A stretch of 30,751 nt of DNA from Pseudopyrenochaeta lycopersici (Eukaryota; Ascomycota; Dothideomycetes; Pleosporales; Pseudopyrenochaetaceae): contig NHZP01000158.1 of NCBI GenBank assembly GCA_003313425.1, positions 1-30,751 of the forward strand, written 5' to 3'. Below, piece after piece: positions 1 through 10,872 of the stretch. A model generated the notes under the pieces. The model saw only the letters and a program-made list of their open reading frames with translations. It made no database searches and had not been told where the DNA came from. The first letter of the stretch is position 1. Every line of letters starts with the position of its first letter. A program made the position numbers and the translations under genes.

Positions 1-1120
1 ATTAGCTACAGGCAACTAACTTACGACCTTGTTCAGCCCGTAGTACGCCATCTGTAGCAATATAGTTGTCAGATTACACAAGTGCTGTAAGGCCTGTTAG
101 ATATAAAAGATAAACTCAGAAGTACCGCCGCACAGGATAAAAAGGATCGATACTACGATCTTCGGAACCTCCGGAAGCACCGCAGCCATAGAAAGGAGGC
201 GAGACAACACACAATCAATCCATCACGGGTCATCATCAAAAATTCATCAAAGGTCAAGCCAAATAGTCCTTGAAGCTGACAATAGTATTTACCCTTGTCC
301 TTCCTGTCTACGGTGATGGTTAAGAGCCCGTAGCTTAGTAGTCTTATTTGCGGAGATTGTTGCTAAGATTGCAGCTAATTGACATCCTTTGACAAACTGG
401 GCGACAACTATGGTACTAGCGCTTCTTAAATACCGACGAATAAACGAGAAAGACGCTGACCACGTCAGTTTTCAGTATCCATCGAAACACGAATGAGCTA
501 TATGTTCAGATACAAGCCCAAGACAGGCATACAGTAGGGCATCGTAGCACGCGGAGAGACTATCAGGCATAATGCAGCCAAGTAAGCTCTCACCACGTAT
601 AGGCCTTCGCTTTGAAGTCCATAGTCCGTAGATACTGCTAGCTCAGCTTGAATCCCGAGAAAAATCCCAGTTCGACGCCCAATTCGCCAACGGTTTCACG
701 ACTTCTCACTTTGCAGAAATGAGTAATTATCGCTAGGCCAGTCATGTTCATATTAGTGCCATGGAGTCGACAGATGAATTGCACCTACACTTCGTGATAA
801 TGCTGGGAACAGGAGGGCCATCAATCTTGCTGCTAACCTGGCGGGCACATACATGCTGCAAAGAATGTATTAGGTCTCCAAAGCGTTATCTATTCAATGC
901 CTGGTACCGCTGGGTTTCATGCTCCCATGATCTTTGTCGCCATACGGAATATGAGGCAAAAGGCACTCAATCAGTTTCCGGTCTTAGTGAAAAGCTACCA
1001 CGCTTGTCTTCAAGTTCCGCAAGTGGACTTATTGTCGGAACTAGCGGTGAAACTACTTGTGTTTGTACCCTGCCTGTGCATCAGCATGTGTTCCAGATAT
1101 GACTCCTTAGATAGTGAGAC
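1..1120. other. Non-coding stretch, no convincing gene
   Basis: Short open frames are present, the longest 113 codons at 761-1102, but none has a recognisable domain, signal peptide or coding-like composition. The only structure I can support is one copy of a dispersed repeat at about 118-226, listed separately. The stretch lies downstream of the minus-strand cupredoxin gene, so it may include that gene's 3' UTR. Confidence 0.5.
118..226 (+). repeat. Dispersed repeat, copy A
   Basis: The core CGGAACCTCCGGAAGCA at about 163-179 also occurs at 14409-14425 and, reverse-complemented, near 20110-20130. Similarity to the minus-strand copy extends to both sides: an AAGTACYGC segment followed by a GGATAA/GGATCGATA-like run lies upstream, and a GAGACA..ACACAATC segment lies downstream. 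The core CGGAACCTCCG can fold into a 4-bp stem with a 3-base loop. No ORF is attached to this copy. Confidence 0.6.
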
Positions 1121-2132
1121 TTACTGTGGCTGTTCGTTGTGAGGAATCTGATGAATATACTCTTGATACGGGTAGACATATGGCGATATGATGGTAGACG
1201 ACGGCGAGAACGGAGGTGGAATCTCACAGACACCAGGACTGATGAGGTGTGCGCCGGCTGGGTTGGATGGTGGCGTCAGGAGTGCCGCTCTATGCCCGAT
1301 CCTGGTCCTGCGTGCCACATGAAAGAGAGCTGCGGCGCAAAGCGCAATAAAAGCAATTCCACCAAAAACAATCCCGACAATTGCGGCACTGGAGAGCTTT
1401 GGAGAGTGATGGTTGCTCGCCGTCGAGGTTTCTTGCGAGCTAGCAGTAGGTGCGGCCACGAGTGTCGAGGAAGCTTCTTTGGGAACGGGTTCGCCGGGTG
1501 CTACCTGGAAGTCTGCCCTTGCTGCTGCAAGGATCTGCGCATCGAGGGTCTGGGTGCTGCTAGGATTGATAGCGCCGACCATCTGCTTTCCCATGCACGA
1601 ATTTGGAGCGGCACAATAGTAGAAGATAGGCTCTGTGCTGTTGATGGTCAGATTCCAGTGAGTGATCTAGCACGATCAGCCGGCATGTCTCAACACTATG
1701 AAGGAATGAAGGGATGCAGTCACACACATCGCTTGTAGTCTCAACCCATTGAGTCTCTGACCAGAATCCCGTCTTATCCTTTCCAGTGTATTCATAAGGC
1801 ACGCATGCGCTTCCATACTCCGCTCGGGCGACTGAGTGGTCCGGAGGATAGAACTCAAATGTAATAATGTCGCCGACAGAGACGTTGGTCAATTCCGCAG
1901 GCTCGAATTGGAAGCCGCCCGCTCCTGCTTTGACAAGATGCACGCGAGGCTCGCTCACACCGGTCGCCGTGCTGCTTGCCCCGATCACGGGCGATGCTGT
2001 GCTTGCGCTTTGAGAGGTAACTGGGGTCGACGATGTTACACTAGCTACCTCGTTCGTCGTGGTTTGCGCGGAGCTGAGAGCTAGGAGAGCGCTTGCCGCC
2101 AAAGCCAGCGTCGAAACCCACCAAGTAGTCAT
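1121..2132 (-). CDS. Serine-rich cupredoxin-domain protein, single-pass membrane protein (two exons)
   Basis: Exon 1 is 2132-1728 and exon 2 is 1666-1121, joined by a 61-bp intron (1727-1667) with a GTGTGT donor, a CTGAT branch-like site and a TAG acceptor. Splicing keeps the frame and gives 316 aa. Residues 1-22 are a signal peptide, 23-62 are Ser/Thr-rich, and about 63-170 are a cupredoxin fold (VSVGDIITFEFYPPDHSV, then FYYCAAPNSC and MVGAINP). A membrane span covers about 228-252, followed by a basic stop-transfer ARRTR and a Pro/Tyr-rich tail of about 64 residues. His99, Cys153 and Met164 fit type 1 copper positions, but the second His is Ser158, so the copper site is probably incomplete. 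From memory, this SCxxxxM variant is common in fungal serine-rich extracellular proteins. The protein probably sits in the plasma membrane with its fold at the cell wall. Its function is unknown. Confidence 0.82.
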
Positions 2133-4207
2133 TGTGCCGGGGATGTTCGTGATGCCTGAAGAAGTAGCGATCTATCCCTTGGATTCAATACCGAACTGTT
2201 CGACGTTCTGTGTCGGGCAGAGCCGTTCTAAAGGCAGGTAAGGAGCAGTAAAGCAGAAAGATGGTTGTTGCGATATGGCGCATAACTACTCCCTTGTGAT
2301 GATCATCTCACTATTCACGTCGTCTGTTCGCCTGCGCCGGTTGAGCACGTCGAAACTCTGTTGAGCCACTACTGTGCGGGGTGAACCACTGCTCAACTAA
2401 ATGCTTTACCGGCTTACTATTGGCACTGCGTCGAGCATAGAGCTTTCTCAGACTGGACACATCAGCTCGCCGTGCTTCTGACGCTAACTTTGCAGCAGTT
2501 GCGGCGTGAAAGCATCCAGCTACAAGGCTAATGTCTTGTTCATGGAACTGTTGGCGTCAAAACAACTACAATCATGGCAGAATCTGGAATGTTGGCTCAC
2601 ACATACAGCGTAACACCGCTACGCGGCCGGTTACCGGCTTAGGTACGCATCCTACGCACCTGGGTCAGCGGATCTCCTGCCTGTCACTTAGACTGTCAAT
2701 TGTTTCGATAGCGACGCTAAAAGAATCGGCGTCCAGAGTAATACGCTGAAGTATGACGCTGGAGTATCAGCATACGTTATACAACAACCGCCTGATGATA
2801 TCGCGATCTGCCATGCCTGACGGTTACCTCGGATAAGCAAACATCGTATCCTCGTCCATGGCTAGATTACTAGACGTGGTCGCAAAGTTGATATGATAGT
2901 TCAGCACGTAAGCACGATGCAAGCAGAATACTGCTGTATAGCTTACATTATGCTGTGCTGCATTAGAATTGCACCACCCCACCTCTCATTACATTTACAC
3001 AGCATACAGAAATCATACAGTACGACCGCTTCCTGCTTACAGACATTCGATCATGCAATCACTTTTGAGCTCTCTACCAGGTCATGCCAATCCAATACTC
3101 GGTCAGCACATGAGCACTAGTATGGCACAGGTCAACTGTTACGACATCGGATAAGCGAATCGTTTTCATCACGCGCGCATCGTGATTGGCGCTCCTAAGG
3201 TCCTTTGCAGTCCTCAGAGAACAACCTCGTCCAGCAGCTATGATATACGCGCCAGAACTCGAAGATCATGCGCATTTTTGGTGCTGTATACGCTTCGTTA
3301 CCTTGCGCCCAGGCCTGTGCCATGGACAGACGTAGTTGACGGCTTGCCCAGCCCATTCATGTCCTGGAAGAAATAGACACCTTTGCCGTTTCCTTTGGCT
3401 TCGCGACTAGGTTCAACCCACTAACACGTGCGGGAAACTGACCATAGAGCTTGAAGAAACCCTAAAGCACCATGCCTCGTGTCAGATCTGTAGTGCTTTC
3501 CCATGATAGGCGCTTTCGTTCTTCAAACGATCGAGCGAGAACTTTACGAGGCTTCGGGGATGAATTACACCCAAAATTACCCAGCGTCAGCAATCTGTAG
3601 AAAACAATTCGTAGTCTCATCCATGGAAATGAGCGCGATGAGCAGATTGCCGCAAAAGTTTCACTGAGCTCGTTCGCTTAACGTTATCTTTCTGCAGATG
3701 GGCTAAGCGCGATCGAAGCCCAATCAGGACTAACTGCCCGCCCGGAACCCAATGACTTGGTTCATGCTGACATTGGCTCTACATCACTAGGTCACCAGCC
3801 GCTGCACACCCGCGGATTTTGCTGTTGATGAGGCTACTCATCAGCAAACTTTTCCTGCGCCAAATGTGCGATAAGCTCTGCAAAATGTTCGTCCAAGTCT
3901 TTCCTCCAGAGTGGTCAGCGAGCATGATCTTCAGTATTCTAAACGACTGGCATTGAGCCCTGCCATAGCTCCAATTAACACCACTGGAGAAGGAAATGCG
4001 CCAAATGAGGTGATGACAAGGACTACTCCTCGCTATCTAAGACTGAAGATGATTCGTTGTTGTCTTCATATAAGGGCGAATATAATCACTTGGCCTCTAA
4101 CGGCTTCCTTCGCCTGTTGTAGGCATTTATATGAAGTCTCTTCCTTGTCCACTTGTGTGCATCGAACACCATTCACAGCCTTTTGAACGTCGATACCAGC
4201 TGTCAGA
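2133..4207. other. Intergenic region between the cupredoxin and HMGR-like genes
   Basis: About 2.1 kb with no open frame over 91 codons and no domain I recognise on either strand. It should hold the divergent promoters of both neighbours. The only specific site I can point to is a TATA-like motif at 4069. No repeat shared with the rest of the window was noticed. Confidence 0.5.
4069..4075 (+). promoter_or_regulatory. TATA-like box of the HMGR-like gene
   Basis: TATAAGG lies 139 bp before the ATG at 4208, a usual distance for a fungal core promoter. It supports 4208 as the start rather than a missing upstream exon. Motif match only. Confidence 0.35.
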
Positions 4208-5380
4208 ATGCGCGATGCGGTGCAGCGTACGGACAAGTTCCACTCGCTTCTCGACCGCATTCCGCACATCCAAGCCCTCAAAGGCGAGCATGATAAAGTC
4301 AACATCGAGAACTTCGTCGGCTACGCAAAAGTCCCGGTAGGGCTAGCAGGCCCCTTGCGAATCCAAGGCTCCGAGAACACCGACGACGAGTTTTTCGCTC
4401 CATTAGCGACTGTCGAGCCCACGCTAGTCGCGAGCTGCTCCCGCGGAAGCAAGGCACTCCATCAATGCGGCGGTGTCCACTTCAGGGTGCTCGGTGAAGG
4501 CATGTCCCGGGCCCCTGTCTTCATGTTCGCCGACACCGCGGACGCCGTTGCGTTTGCAGAGCTGCTGCCCCGCCTGCACGAACAGTTCGCGCGCGAGGCT
4601 GAAAGCACGAGTCGCCACGCTCACCTTCAGAAGCTGACACCACACATCATCGGGTCCAGCGTCCATGTACACTTCAGCTACGCTTGTGGAGATGCCGCGG
4701 GGCAGAACATGGTCACCATCGCTACCCAGCGAGTCTGCGATAGCTTCATCGCATCGGCCACAGCACGAGAGCTACGGGTCCGGGACATCATCATCGAGGG
4801 TCAGATGGCGTCAGATAAGAAGCCTTCTTGGGGCAATGTGAAAGAGCCTCGAGGAGTGCAGGTTATCGTCTGGGGCAGGCTGAACGACGCTGTCTGCCAA
4901 GAAGTCCTCGGGTGTACGACCGAACGGCTGTATCAGGCGATACTTATCCTGAAGGAGGGTGGCATCCGCAACGGGCAGTTCGGCTGTAACATCAACGCTG
5001 CCAACATCATAGCAGCCATGTTCATAAGCTGCGGTCAGGACGCCGCAAGTGTGGCGGAGGGTTGCTGGAGCCACCTGACACCCGAGTATGACTGGACAAC
5101 GAAAGAGCTGAGGCTGACTATGTTCTTTCCATCGCTACCCGTTGCAGTTGTGGGGGGAGGGACGTTCTACGCGACGCAGCAAGAGTCTCTCCGGCTACTC
5201 GGATGCCAGGGTTTGGGGGGAAAGAGGCGTTTCGCTGGGCTCGTTGGAGCGTTTGCGCTTGCATTAGACATGAGTACCATTGCTGCCATTGCCAACAATA
5301 CCTTTGCTAAAAGCCACGCAGCCCTTGCGAGAGGAAAAGGTCAGACTCGGGATCTCGTCTCCTCAAACTCTAAGCTGTGA
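4208..5380 (+). CDS. Soluble HMG-CoA reductase-like enzyme (catalytic domain only)
   Basis: The 390-aa protein consists of the class I HMG-CoA reductase catalytic domain, which reduces HMG-CoA to mevalonate with NADPH. All four catalytic residues can be placed: Glu70 (ATVEPTLVAS), Lys204 (ASDKKPS), Asp278 (CGQDAAS) and His370 (AKSHAALA). The conserved ENFVGYAKVPVGLAGPL, GDAAGQNM and VVGGGT blocks are present. The N-terminal membrane/sterol-sensing region of housekeeping fungal HMGR is absent, so the enzyme should be soluble and outside ER sterol control. The serine of the AMPK site near the C-terminus is also not seen. The frame has a stop at 4184, just upstream of the ATG. Because GTCAG precedes the ATG directly, a short upstream exon cannot be fully excluded. 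No terpene synthase or other pathway gene lies next to it. It is likely a paralogue for secondary metabolism or a resistance copy, which is inference. Confidence 0.9.
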   Translation: MRDAVQRTDKFHSLLDRIPHIQALKGEHDKVNIENFVGYAKVPVGLAGPLRIQGSENTDDEFFAPLATVEPTLVASCSRGSKALHQCGGVHFRVLGEGMSRAPVFMFADTADAVAFAELLPRLHEQFAREAESTSRHAHLQKLTPHIIGSSVHVHFSYACGDAAGQNMVTIATQRVCDSFIASATARELRVRDIIIEGQMASDKKPSWGNVKEPRGVQVIVWGRLNDAVCQEVLGCTTERLYQAILILKEGGIRNGQFGCNINAANIIAAMFISCGQDAASVAEGCWSHLTPEYDWTTKELRLTMFFPSLPVAVVGGGTFYATQQESLRLLGCQGLGGKRRFAGLVGAFALALDMSTIAAIANNTFAKSHAALARGKGQTRDLVSSNSKL

Positions 5381-7026
5381 TTGGGATAGAAACGGTGCAT
5401 CGTGGCTACGCAAGTATTTCCTGTCTCCTGGGCTTGGCAATCATGCTTTTTTAGCTTTGGAGATTCTGTCTCATAGTACATCAAGAAGTCTGTCTTGTAG
5501 TATAAACTGAAGAACCATTATGATTAAGGTTAGATAAGCGGCTTGATTTGCAGCATCTTTCAACTGTCCTTGCTGCTGGCTGCTGCTACAGGAATCCGCA
5601 CTACTGTAGCTAAGCAGAGCTGTCTAGCTAATTCGAATGACAAGACTGAGAAGGTGTTGTGTGCTGTGATAACCGCCGTGGCGTGGCCGCACATTTAAGA
5701 TTAATTCCTCGCACAGCTGATACTGGCACGTGTTCACGGCACTGCTTGGCTAACAAGAAAATTCCTATCTCCGCATTCAAGTTGTTACTGGCTGCTTCCT
5801 TCTCTATCCCTGTCTCCGTGAACTCACTAGGCTCCATGTAGCGCGGAAGTATTGTCTTGAATAACCAGACTCTGCAAATGGAGATGCAGATACTGTACAA
5901 GACGCTTCCTACAAAGACTTTCATATTACTTCACGGCCGGACGCTTGGCAAGCAAGCGTTAGTGATCAATTCGAGCCACTTTCGCACGCCTATGCGAGCT
6001 TGGCCTGATTTAGCTCATCATCTGCTTAGCGCTACAAGAATTGCTGCGGGGCGCCACGCACAACCAGAAAGATGATGCTGTAGACGAAGATGTTGCTTAC
6101 TGCTAATTCTCCAAAGCACTAAGATGATGTCGCTCGCGTGCTAGTTGCTTGGCTCATCGCCACTAAACGATGTACCTGATTACGCTCACCTGTATGGGAA
6201 TCACGATGTAAAGATGATCGTACAAGCTGTTTGTCTCGGTCGCATTTGCAGTCTTGCTTTTCTGCACGTCGCACAACTTTCCTTATCAAGCATATCTGCC
6301 TCGTGTAATGCAGGCTTTACCTCTTCAGCTCTAGCTCGGTACACCCTCCCTACGCCGTGGAGAACGGACAAAGCGTCGACGAAGGAGCTCGTATTTTTTG
6401 TGTTTTGTGGCTAAAATTTAAGTCAACTTGCAGCAACCTCAACAAAATAGCTATAGTATATTTTAAAATAAGGATTATTTAACACTATTAAGCACTATCT
6501 TAAGAGTCTATATTGCAGGTTTTAGAGTACTTGCTTATAATCTGTTGTTGTTCTGGTGGGTTGCGCGTAATAGGTTTGGGGGGGCCAGTGCTTAAAAAAT
6601 ACGAGCTCCTTCGTAGCTCTGGTCAGCCACTTCAGCCCCTCAACTGTCTGCCAAGGGTTGTTGGAATGCACAAAGTGACGTGCGCCGTGGTCTTGCTGCT
6701 TCAGTGTTCAACGTTTGGTAGTCTCATGCAGTTAGGCTTAAGCCGCTTTGGCATTCATATCTACATTCTACCATTTAGATCGAAGCAACCACCTGACCAA
6801 CGTTTCGTAAGCACATCGCTAAATAGCGCCTTTGCCTTGTACATGCAGAGCTTGTATTCCGAGAGCGTAGCTAACCTGAACCACAAAAACAAGCAGCAGC
6901 CCCGATTAGGTTATCCACCCAGTGACCATCTTGAGCATGCGTCACTCATCAGCATTGTGGAGGAAGATCATCTGATTGGCTATTGACAGCAGAGGCTTCG
7001 TGAGTACTATAAATACATTTGCAGAT
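5381..7026. other. Intergenic region with an AT-rich block
   Basis: No frame carries a recognisable domain. About 6408-6545 is clearly AT-rich (runs such as TATTTTAAAATAAGG) against a near 50% GC background and may be an old degraded mobile-element end, but no terminal repeats were found. The 157-codon frame at 6513-6986 has low-complexity, non-protein-like composition. Confidence 0.45.
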
Positions 7027-7851
7027 ATGCTCGAGGAATTCAGAATGTCCCCTCTGTTTTGGCTCCCACGAGAGCTCCGCGACCAGATTTATATGTATGT
7101 GCTCTATGATGCACACGGCCTTCTCTACAAGCCAGTCAGAGATGGAACCAGCATTCTTTCTCCAAGGTCGGTGAATTTGCCATCTCATAAGAACATACTC
7201 GCCTGGCTTCGCCGAGCTTCGCTTGGCCGGACCTTTGCTCGGCGTACCAAAAATCGAAGAGATCTCAACCAGCTCAAATACGTTTGTAGGCAACTTCATG
7301 ATGAGACTAAAGGACTGGACTTGCACCAAAACCTGGTTATTTTCCAAGATACATGCTCTTGGAATGCCATTGAGCAGTGTGCATCTCTCTTTCGTCGCTG
7401 GCCTATGCTTCGCCAAGTGGCAATCAGGTGTTCTCTAAAGACTTTCGCACGCGAGTTTGGCAAGAGTAAGCTATCAGCCATCGTGAAGCACTGTATGGAG
7501 AATGCCGACGTCTCTGTGAGGGTCCACATACCTTACTGGTCCCAAGCCGACCCAAATTTCGTACTGCGGGGTCTTGCCTACCTGCTGACACTTCGAAAAG
7601 ACGCACGCCTCATCGCACAGCTGGCTCAGGCAACTTCGGTATCCTATCTCTCAGACTCGGAAATCGAGCTAGTCACGACGAATGCGCAGATGCCGTGCAA
7701 TCTCCGATGGTATCCTTGGGAAGAGGAGTTCGACCGGTTGTTGTTAGATCGCAATGCTCGCGAGCATCCTTTGCTCAGCCTGCCATCAGCGCAGGCGGCG
7801 GTTGGAGGTTTGGAGGAACTGGCGGCAGGTTGGTTCAGATATGGACTGTAG
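7027..7851 (+). CDS. LPxELR (2EXR/F-box-like) protein, paralogue of the gene at 18515-19338
   Basis: 274 aa from the ATG at 7027, or 268 aa from a second ATG at 7045; the longer open frame upstream starts only with TTG. The N-terminal LPRELRDQIYMYVL (about residues 13-26) is the short helical motif of fungal 2EXR/F-box-like proteins, thought to act as a protein-interaction module. A second block (NQLKYVCRQLHDETKGL) and a third (YWSQADPNFVLRGLAYL) match the paralogue at 18515-19338, which shows that both are real genes. No intron is needed here, whereas the paralogue has one between the first and second blocks. Substrate and function are unknown; a ubiquitin-ligase adaptor role would be inference. 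Confidence 0.72.
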   Translation: MLEEFRMSPLFWLPRELRDQIYMYVLYDAHGLLYKPVRDGTSILSPRSVNLPSHKNILAWLRRASLGRTFARRTKNRRDLNQLKYVCRQLHDETKGLDLHQNLVIFQDTCSWNAIEQCASLFRRWPMLRQVAIRCSLKTFAREFGKSKLSAIVKHCMENADVSVRVHIPYWSQADPNFVLRGLAYLLTLRKDARLIAQLAQATSVSYLSDSEIELVTTNAQMPCNLRWYPWEEEFDRLLLDRNAREHPLLSLPSAQAAVGGLEELAAGWFRYGL

Positions 7852-8997
7852 AGCGGGATACAGCCAGCTCAATAGTGGCGGACAGTCCTTTCTGGCGCTG
7901 CTAATTGCAAGCTAGATAGCTCTATGGCTGATGAAGGACACCAGCGTTTCGATAGAGCTAGATGCTCATGCCAAATGCGTTCCTAGCCTGGCTCTACTCA
8001 CTCTTCCGTATTCGTATTACTTTTGTGGTCGTGCGTGTGGCAGCTGACGCACATAGACTGCCTGAGATGTGTGTTTTTGCATCCACAGTTCATCAAGCGA
8101 CTGTCTTGCCAAGCGGATACGAAGACTGCTACTATATCCAAATCATAACGCTCCTTCTCGAAGCGGCAAAGGTTGATTGCCAGTTGAATCTTGCTGGCTC
8201 TGGAAATGATTGAATCACAATGATCCAGCTCGAATTGTTATTTCCAGAATCATTACAGCACCACCCCTAGACTTACGCTCTTAGAGCAATTTGTATGTCC
8301 GCATGATTGCATGGATACAACGGCAATAGCCATTCCATGAGAAATATAGCCTCAGAGACGTGGTATCGATACTCGAAATATGAGAGATCAGCCCATGATG
8401 AATGGAGACCACGTCAATTATGAGCGTAGATCATTCCACATAGCAAACATGGGACTGGAAGGAGGCGTATTGTGTTCAGCGTTGAAAGTCGAGGCACAAC
8501 CACCTGATCTGTGCATAAAACTTGGAGCACATGCGCTCGTCATTGCCACGGCACAATTTTGGTTGCTTCGAAATGGCCCTCGGGTGAGTTGGTAGACACA
8601 TAAGCGACATCCAGTGTGAGTCTAATCAGGTAGCGAAACGATACTGGAAGAATCTCCAAATTTGCTAGTGGTCAAGTTTAACCGCCTCAGCCTTCTCTAA
8701 ATGAGAGCTGCTGCGAAATCAGCGCCTTGTGTGACAGAATGCATCATGGCTTGGTGGAATAGTTGCCCGGCACCTGGTTGCACCACGATCAATGCCTGAC
8801 TCCTAGAGCTCTGCTTACGTGGGGTACAAATGCTAGAGGTTTCGATAGCTTTCGTCTGACATTATGAAGTAATTAGTCTTATTGCAGGTAGTAGCTGTGG
8901 TTGGTCACGAGAATTCGATGTTTTGGGCAGAGTGCATAAAGTTGTATATTCAGTAGCATTCGTTTCACGAGGGCGGCTCACCAACGCTTTACACAGC
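7852..8997. other. Intergenic region
   Basis: About 1.1 kb with no open frame over 83 codons and no recognisable protein, RNA or repeat. It should include the promoter of the OB-fold gene that follows. Confidence 0.45.
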
Positions 8998-9990
8998 ATG
9001 AATGAAGTACGCATCTCTGCCCTTCGCCCAGGTCTACCTGCACTTGGATCAAAATGTATCAAAGCCACAGTCACTCTGATTTGGCCATACTCGTCTTCAA
9101 CATGCCGATTCGCGCTATTACTCGCTGAGCCCGACTTCAGGTTGCGCCGAAAGAACGGCCAGGCCAGAGCTTGCTTTTCAGGGCCGAGCGCAAAAGCTCT
9201 TGCGTCGACGGGCATCGGAATAGGAGACAATATTATATTGAACCTGCAGGGTGCGGAATTTGTACAGGAAGGAGTGGTTGACGTTCCAGGGAAGAGCATA
9301 GACTGGGAGCTTCTATACACGACGACCGTCATTGTTCAAATTTTTCGCAACGACAGCGCGCTCGCAGATCTTGCAATCGTCAATGCCGCGCCAACGCCTG
9401 CGTCACAGTCGCCCTCTCGCCGAGAAGCTGTGGCAGATCCGAGTCCTGTTAGACAATGGTCCGCTCCCGCCTTCTTCAAGCGATTACGACTCTCGGAGGG
9501 ACCCTTTTTCGGTGACCCGCACGTTACATCGGTGCACAGGGGTGAGAGCTCGGCCAGGAACCGGCGGCGGAAGCATTATGGAGACCGGAAAGCTTGGACC
9601 TACAACGCGAGGACTCTGTCTCCCGACGAATACAGTGACATAGATGATGACTTTAACATCGACCAGGTGTCGCCGCTATCGCTCAGTCGTGCGACATCCA
9701 TGTGGGACACGCTAAGCTCTCCCCCAGAAACTGCTCCGCTCTCAGTTGCAGCAGGCCGCCTTGATGACCTAGAGGACAAGGAAGGGCGGTCATTTGCGTG
9801 AGCGGAAGGGCCTGCACTCTCCGAGGTCTGCCGCACTGCGGAGCAGAAGACCGCATACGATGCTAAATCGGAATCACACGGGATTTTGCACAATGCCGAT
9901 CGCAATGAACTAGATGCTGGACCAGACGATTTGACTCCGTTCAATCTGCAGTATGCTGATGGGGGCGATACAGAGGTTGGCACGGGATGA
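8998..9990 (+). pseudogene. Truncated Telo_bind (POT1/Cdc13-type) OB-fold protein gene
   Basis: From the ATG at 8998 the frame runs 267 codons to a TGA at 9799-9801. About residues 5-135 look like the telomeric single-strand DNA-binding OB fold of fungal Telo_bind (PF02765-type) proteins, with VTLIWPYSSS, FALLLAEPDFRLRRKNGQ, GIGDNIILNLQGAEFV and GKSIDWELLY as key blocks. A Ser/Arg/acid-rich linker follows. After the TGA the same frame stays open and coding-like (DAGPDDLTPFNLQYADGGD) to a TGA at 9988, which suggests a nonsense mutation (CGA or TGG to TGA). Alternatively the TGA lies in a GTGAGC splice donor at 9798, but the nearby acceptors lead to a quick stop. Full-length fungal relatives are, from memory, much longer, so even with readthrough only the first part of the gene is here. 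It is probably a partial duplicate, not the main telomere cap protein. Confidence 0.65.
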
Positions 9991-10425
9991 ATCACCAAAG
10001 AAGAAATCTTTTCAAATGAGACAAAATGCGGCGGTATAAGCATGTAAATATCAATATCAAGATGGGTGCACATATGTCATAAACTCAAGTTAACCATAAG
10101 CCACTAATCTCTGTTAGCAATTCCTCAATCACTGTACCAAGGTTAGCATCAGCGAGACAAATTTAGCATGGCAAACATCATGAAGACTTGAGAGAGATTT
10201 GTTTTTGCGTCGTGTCCAATCATAGGACAGCTTATTTGGGGATACGGACTCACAACCCCGTACGCTTCGCATAGAGGAGTTACATGTTGCTCATCCACAG
10301 CCATGATAATTGCTCTTCCTCTCCGCAGTTGCTCTATTTACAAGCGGAGGTAGCTCAGCCACTACACGCTCGACCACTTCTGCCCCTAAGCCCATCTCGG
10401 AAGTTATGACAAGCTGTCAAGTAGT
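9991..10425. other. Intergenic region
   Basis: No gene or repeat recognised. If the OB-fold gene was once longer, its lost 3' part should have been here, but no second OB-fold-like frame is visible. Confidence 0.45.
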
Positions 10426-10872
10426 TCAAGCCGCCTTCGAGGTGGCAGAGTCGCTAGTAGGCAAGCTTTCAATCTGATCCTCCAACTCTGCTCTGTGCCC
10501 CCGGTTTTCCTTCGCAGCTGCTTCATCATTCATACTGCTCATAAGTACAGCGTACATATCGCTTAGATCATACCCATCATCCGAGCCGTCTGTAAGGTCG
10601 TGGTGGAGGTCAGAGCTGACGCTTATATCATCGTCTTCGCTTGAGTCGTCTTGCGGGACAAACTCATCTTCGGAACCACTAGTCTCATCCTGAACGATGA
10701 AAAGCCGGTCTTCGTCATCTTCGCTCCCGTCAGTGCTGCTTTCGTCTATCGCCAGCTCGTCGACGCCTTCAGGGCTCTCGATGAAGAACTCCTTGTAGCT
10801 CATGACCTTGCATTGGCGGGCAAGGGTGCTGTGACCAAGTTGCACGTTTGACTCGCTCGTCGGTGTGGACAT
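10426..10872 (-). CDS. Small acidic Asp/Glu/Ser-rich protein, unknown
   Basis: 148 aa from the ATG at 10872. Residues about 40-110 are very rich in Asp, Glu and Ser, with repeated SEDDED, SGSEDE and SSEDDD clusters that resemble casein kinase 2 sites. The rest has no recognisable domain, signal peptide or membrane segment. Such acidic low-complexity segments occur in histone chaperones and nuclear proteins, but nothing specific supports that here. The bases just before the ATG (TTTCTTACAAG on the coding strand) look like a 3' splice site, so a missing upstream exon is possible. A biased frame can also be open by chance, so confidence is moderate. Confidence 0.45.
   Translation of the reverse strand: MSTPTSESNVQLGHSTLARQCKVMSYKEFFIESPEGVDELAIDESSTDGSEDDEDRLFIVQDETSGSEDEFVPQDDSSEDDDISVSSDLHHDLTDGSDDGYDLSDMYAVLMSSMNDEAAAKENRGHRAELEDQIESLPTSDSATSKAA

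Noticed and set aside
4097..4122. Intron end (CTAAC then TTGTAG) upstream of the HMGR-like gene
   Set aside because: No donor fits, and the TATA-like box at 4069 leaves no room for an upstream exon.
6408..6545. AT-rich block as a RIP-mutated transposon
   Set aside because: Too short, no terminal repeats and no similarity to any protein; left as compositional only.
6976..7026. Extended start of the LPxELR gene
   Set aside because: It begins with TTG and adds residues without similarity to the paralogue; the first ATG is 7027.
8923..8997. N-terminal extension of the OB-fold gene
   Set aside because: The open frame begins with TTG; the first ATG is at 8998, just before the conserved domain.
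9798..9849. Intron starting GTGAGC that would remove the TGA in the OB-fold gene
   Set aside because: All acceptors at 46-52 bp shift the frame into an early stop, while plain readthrough stays coding-like; kept only as an alternative.
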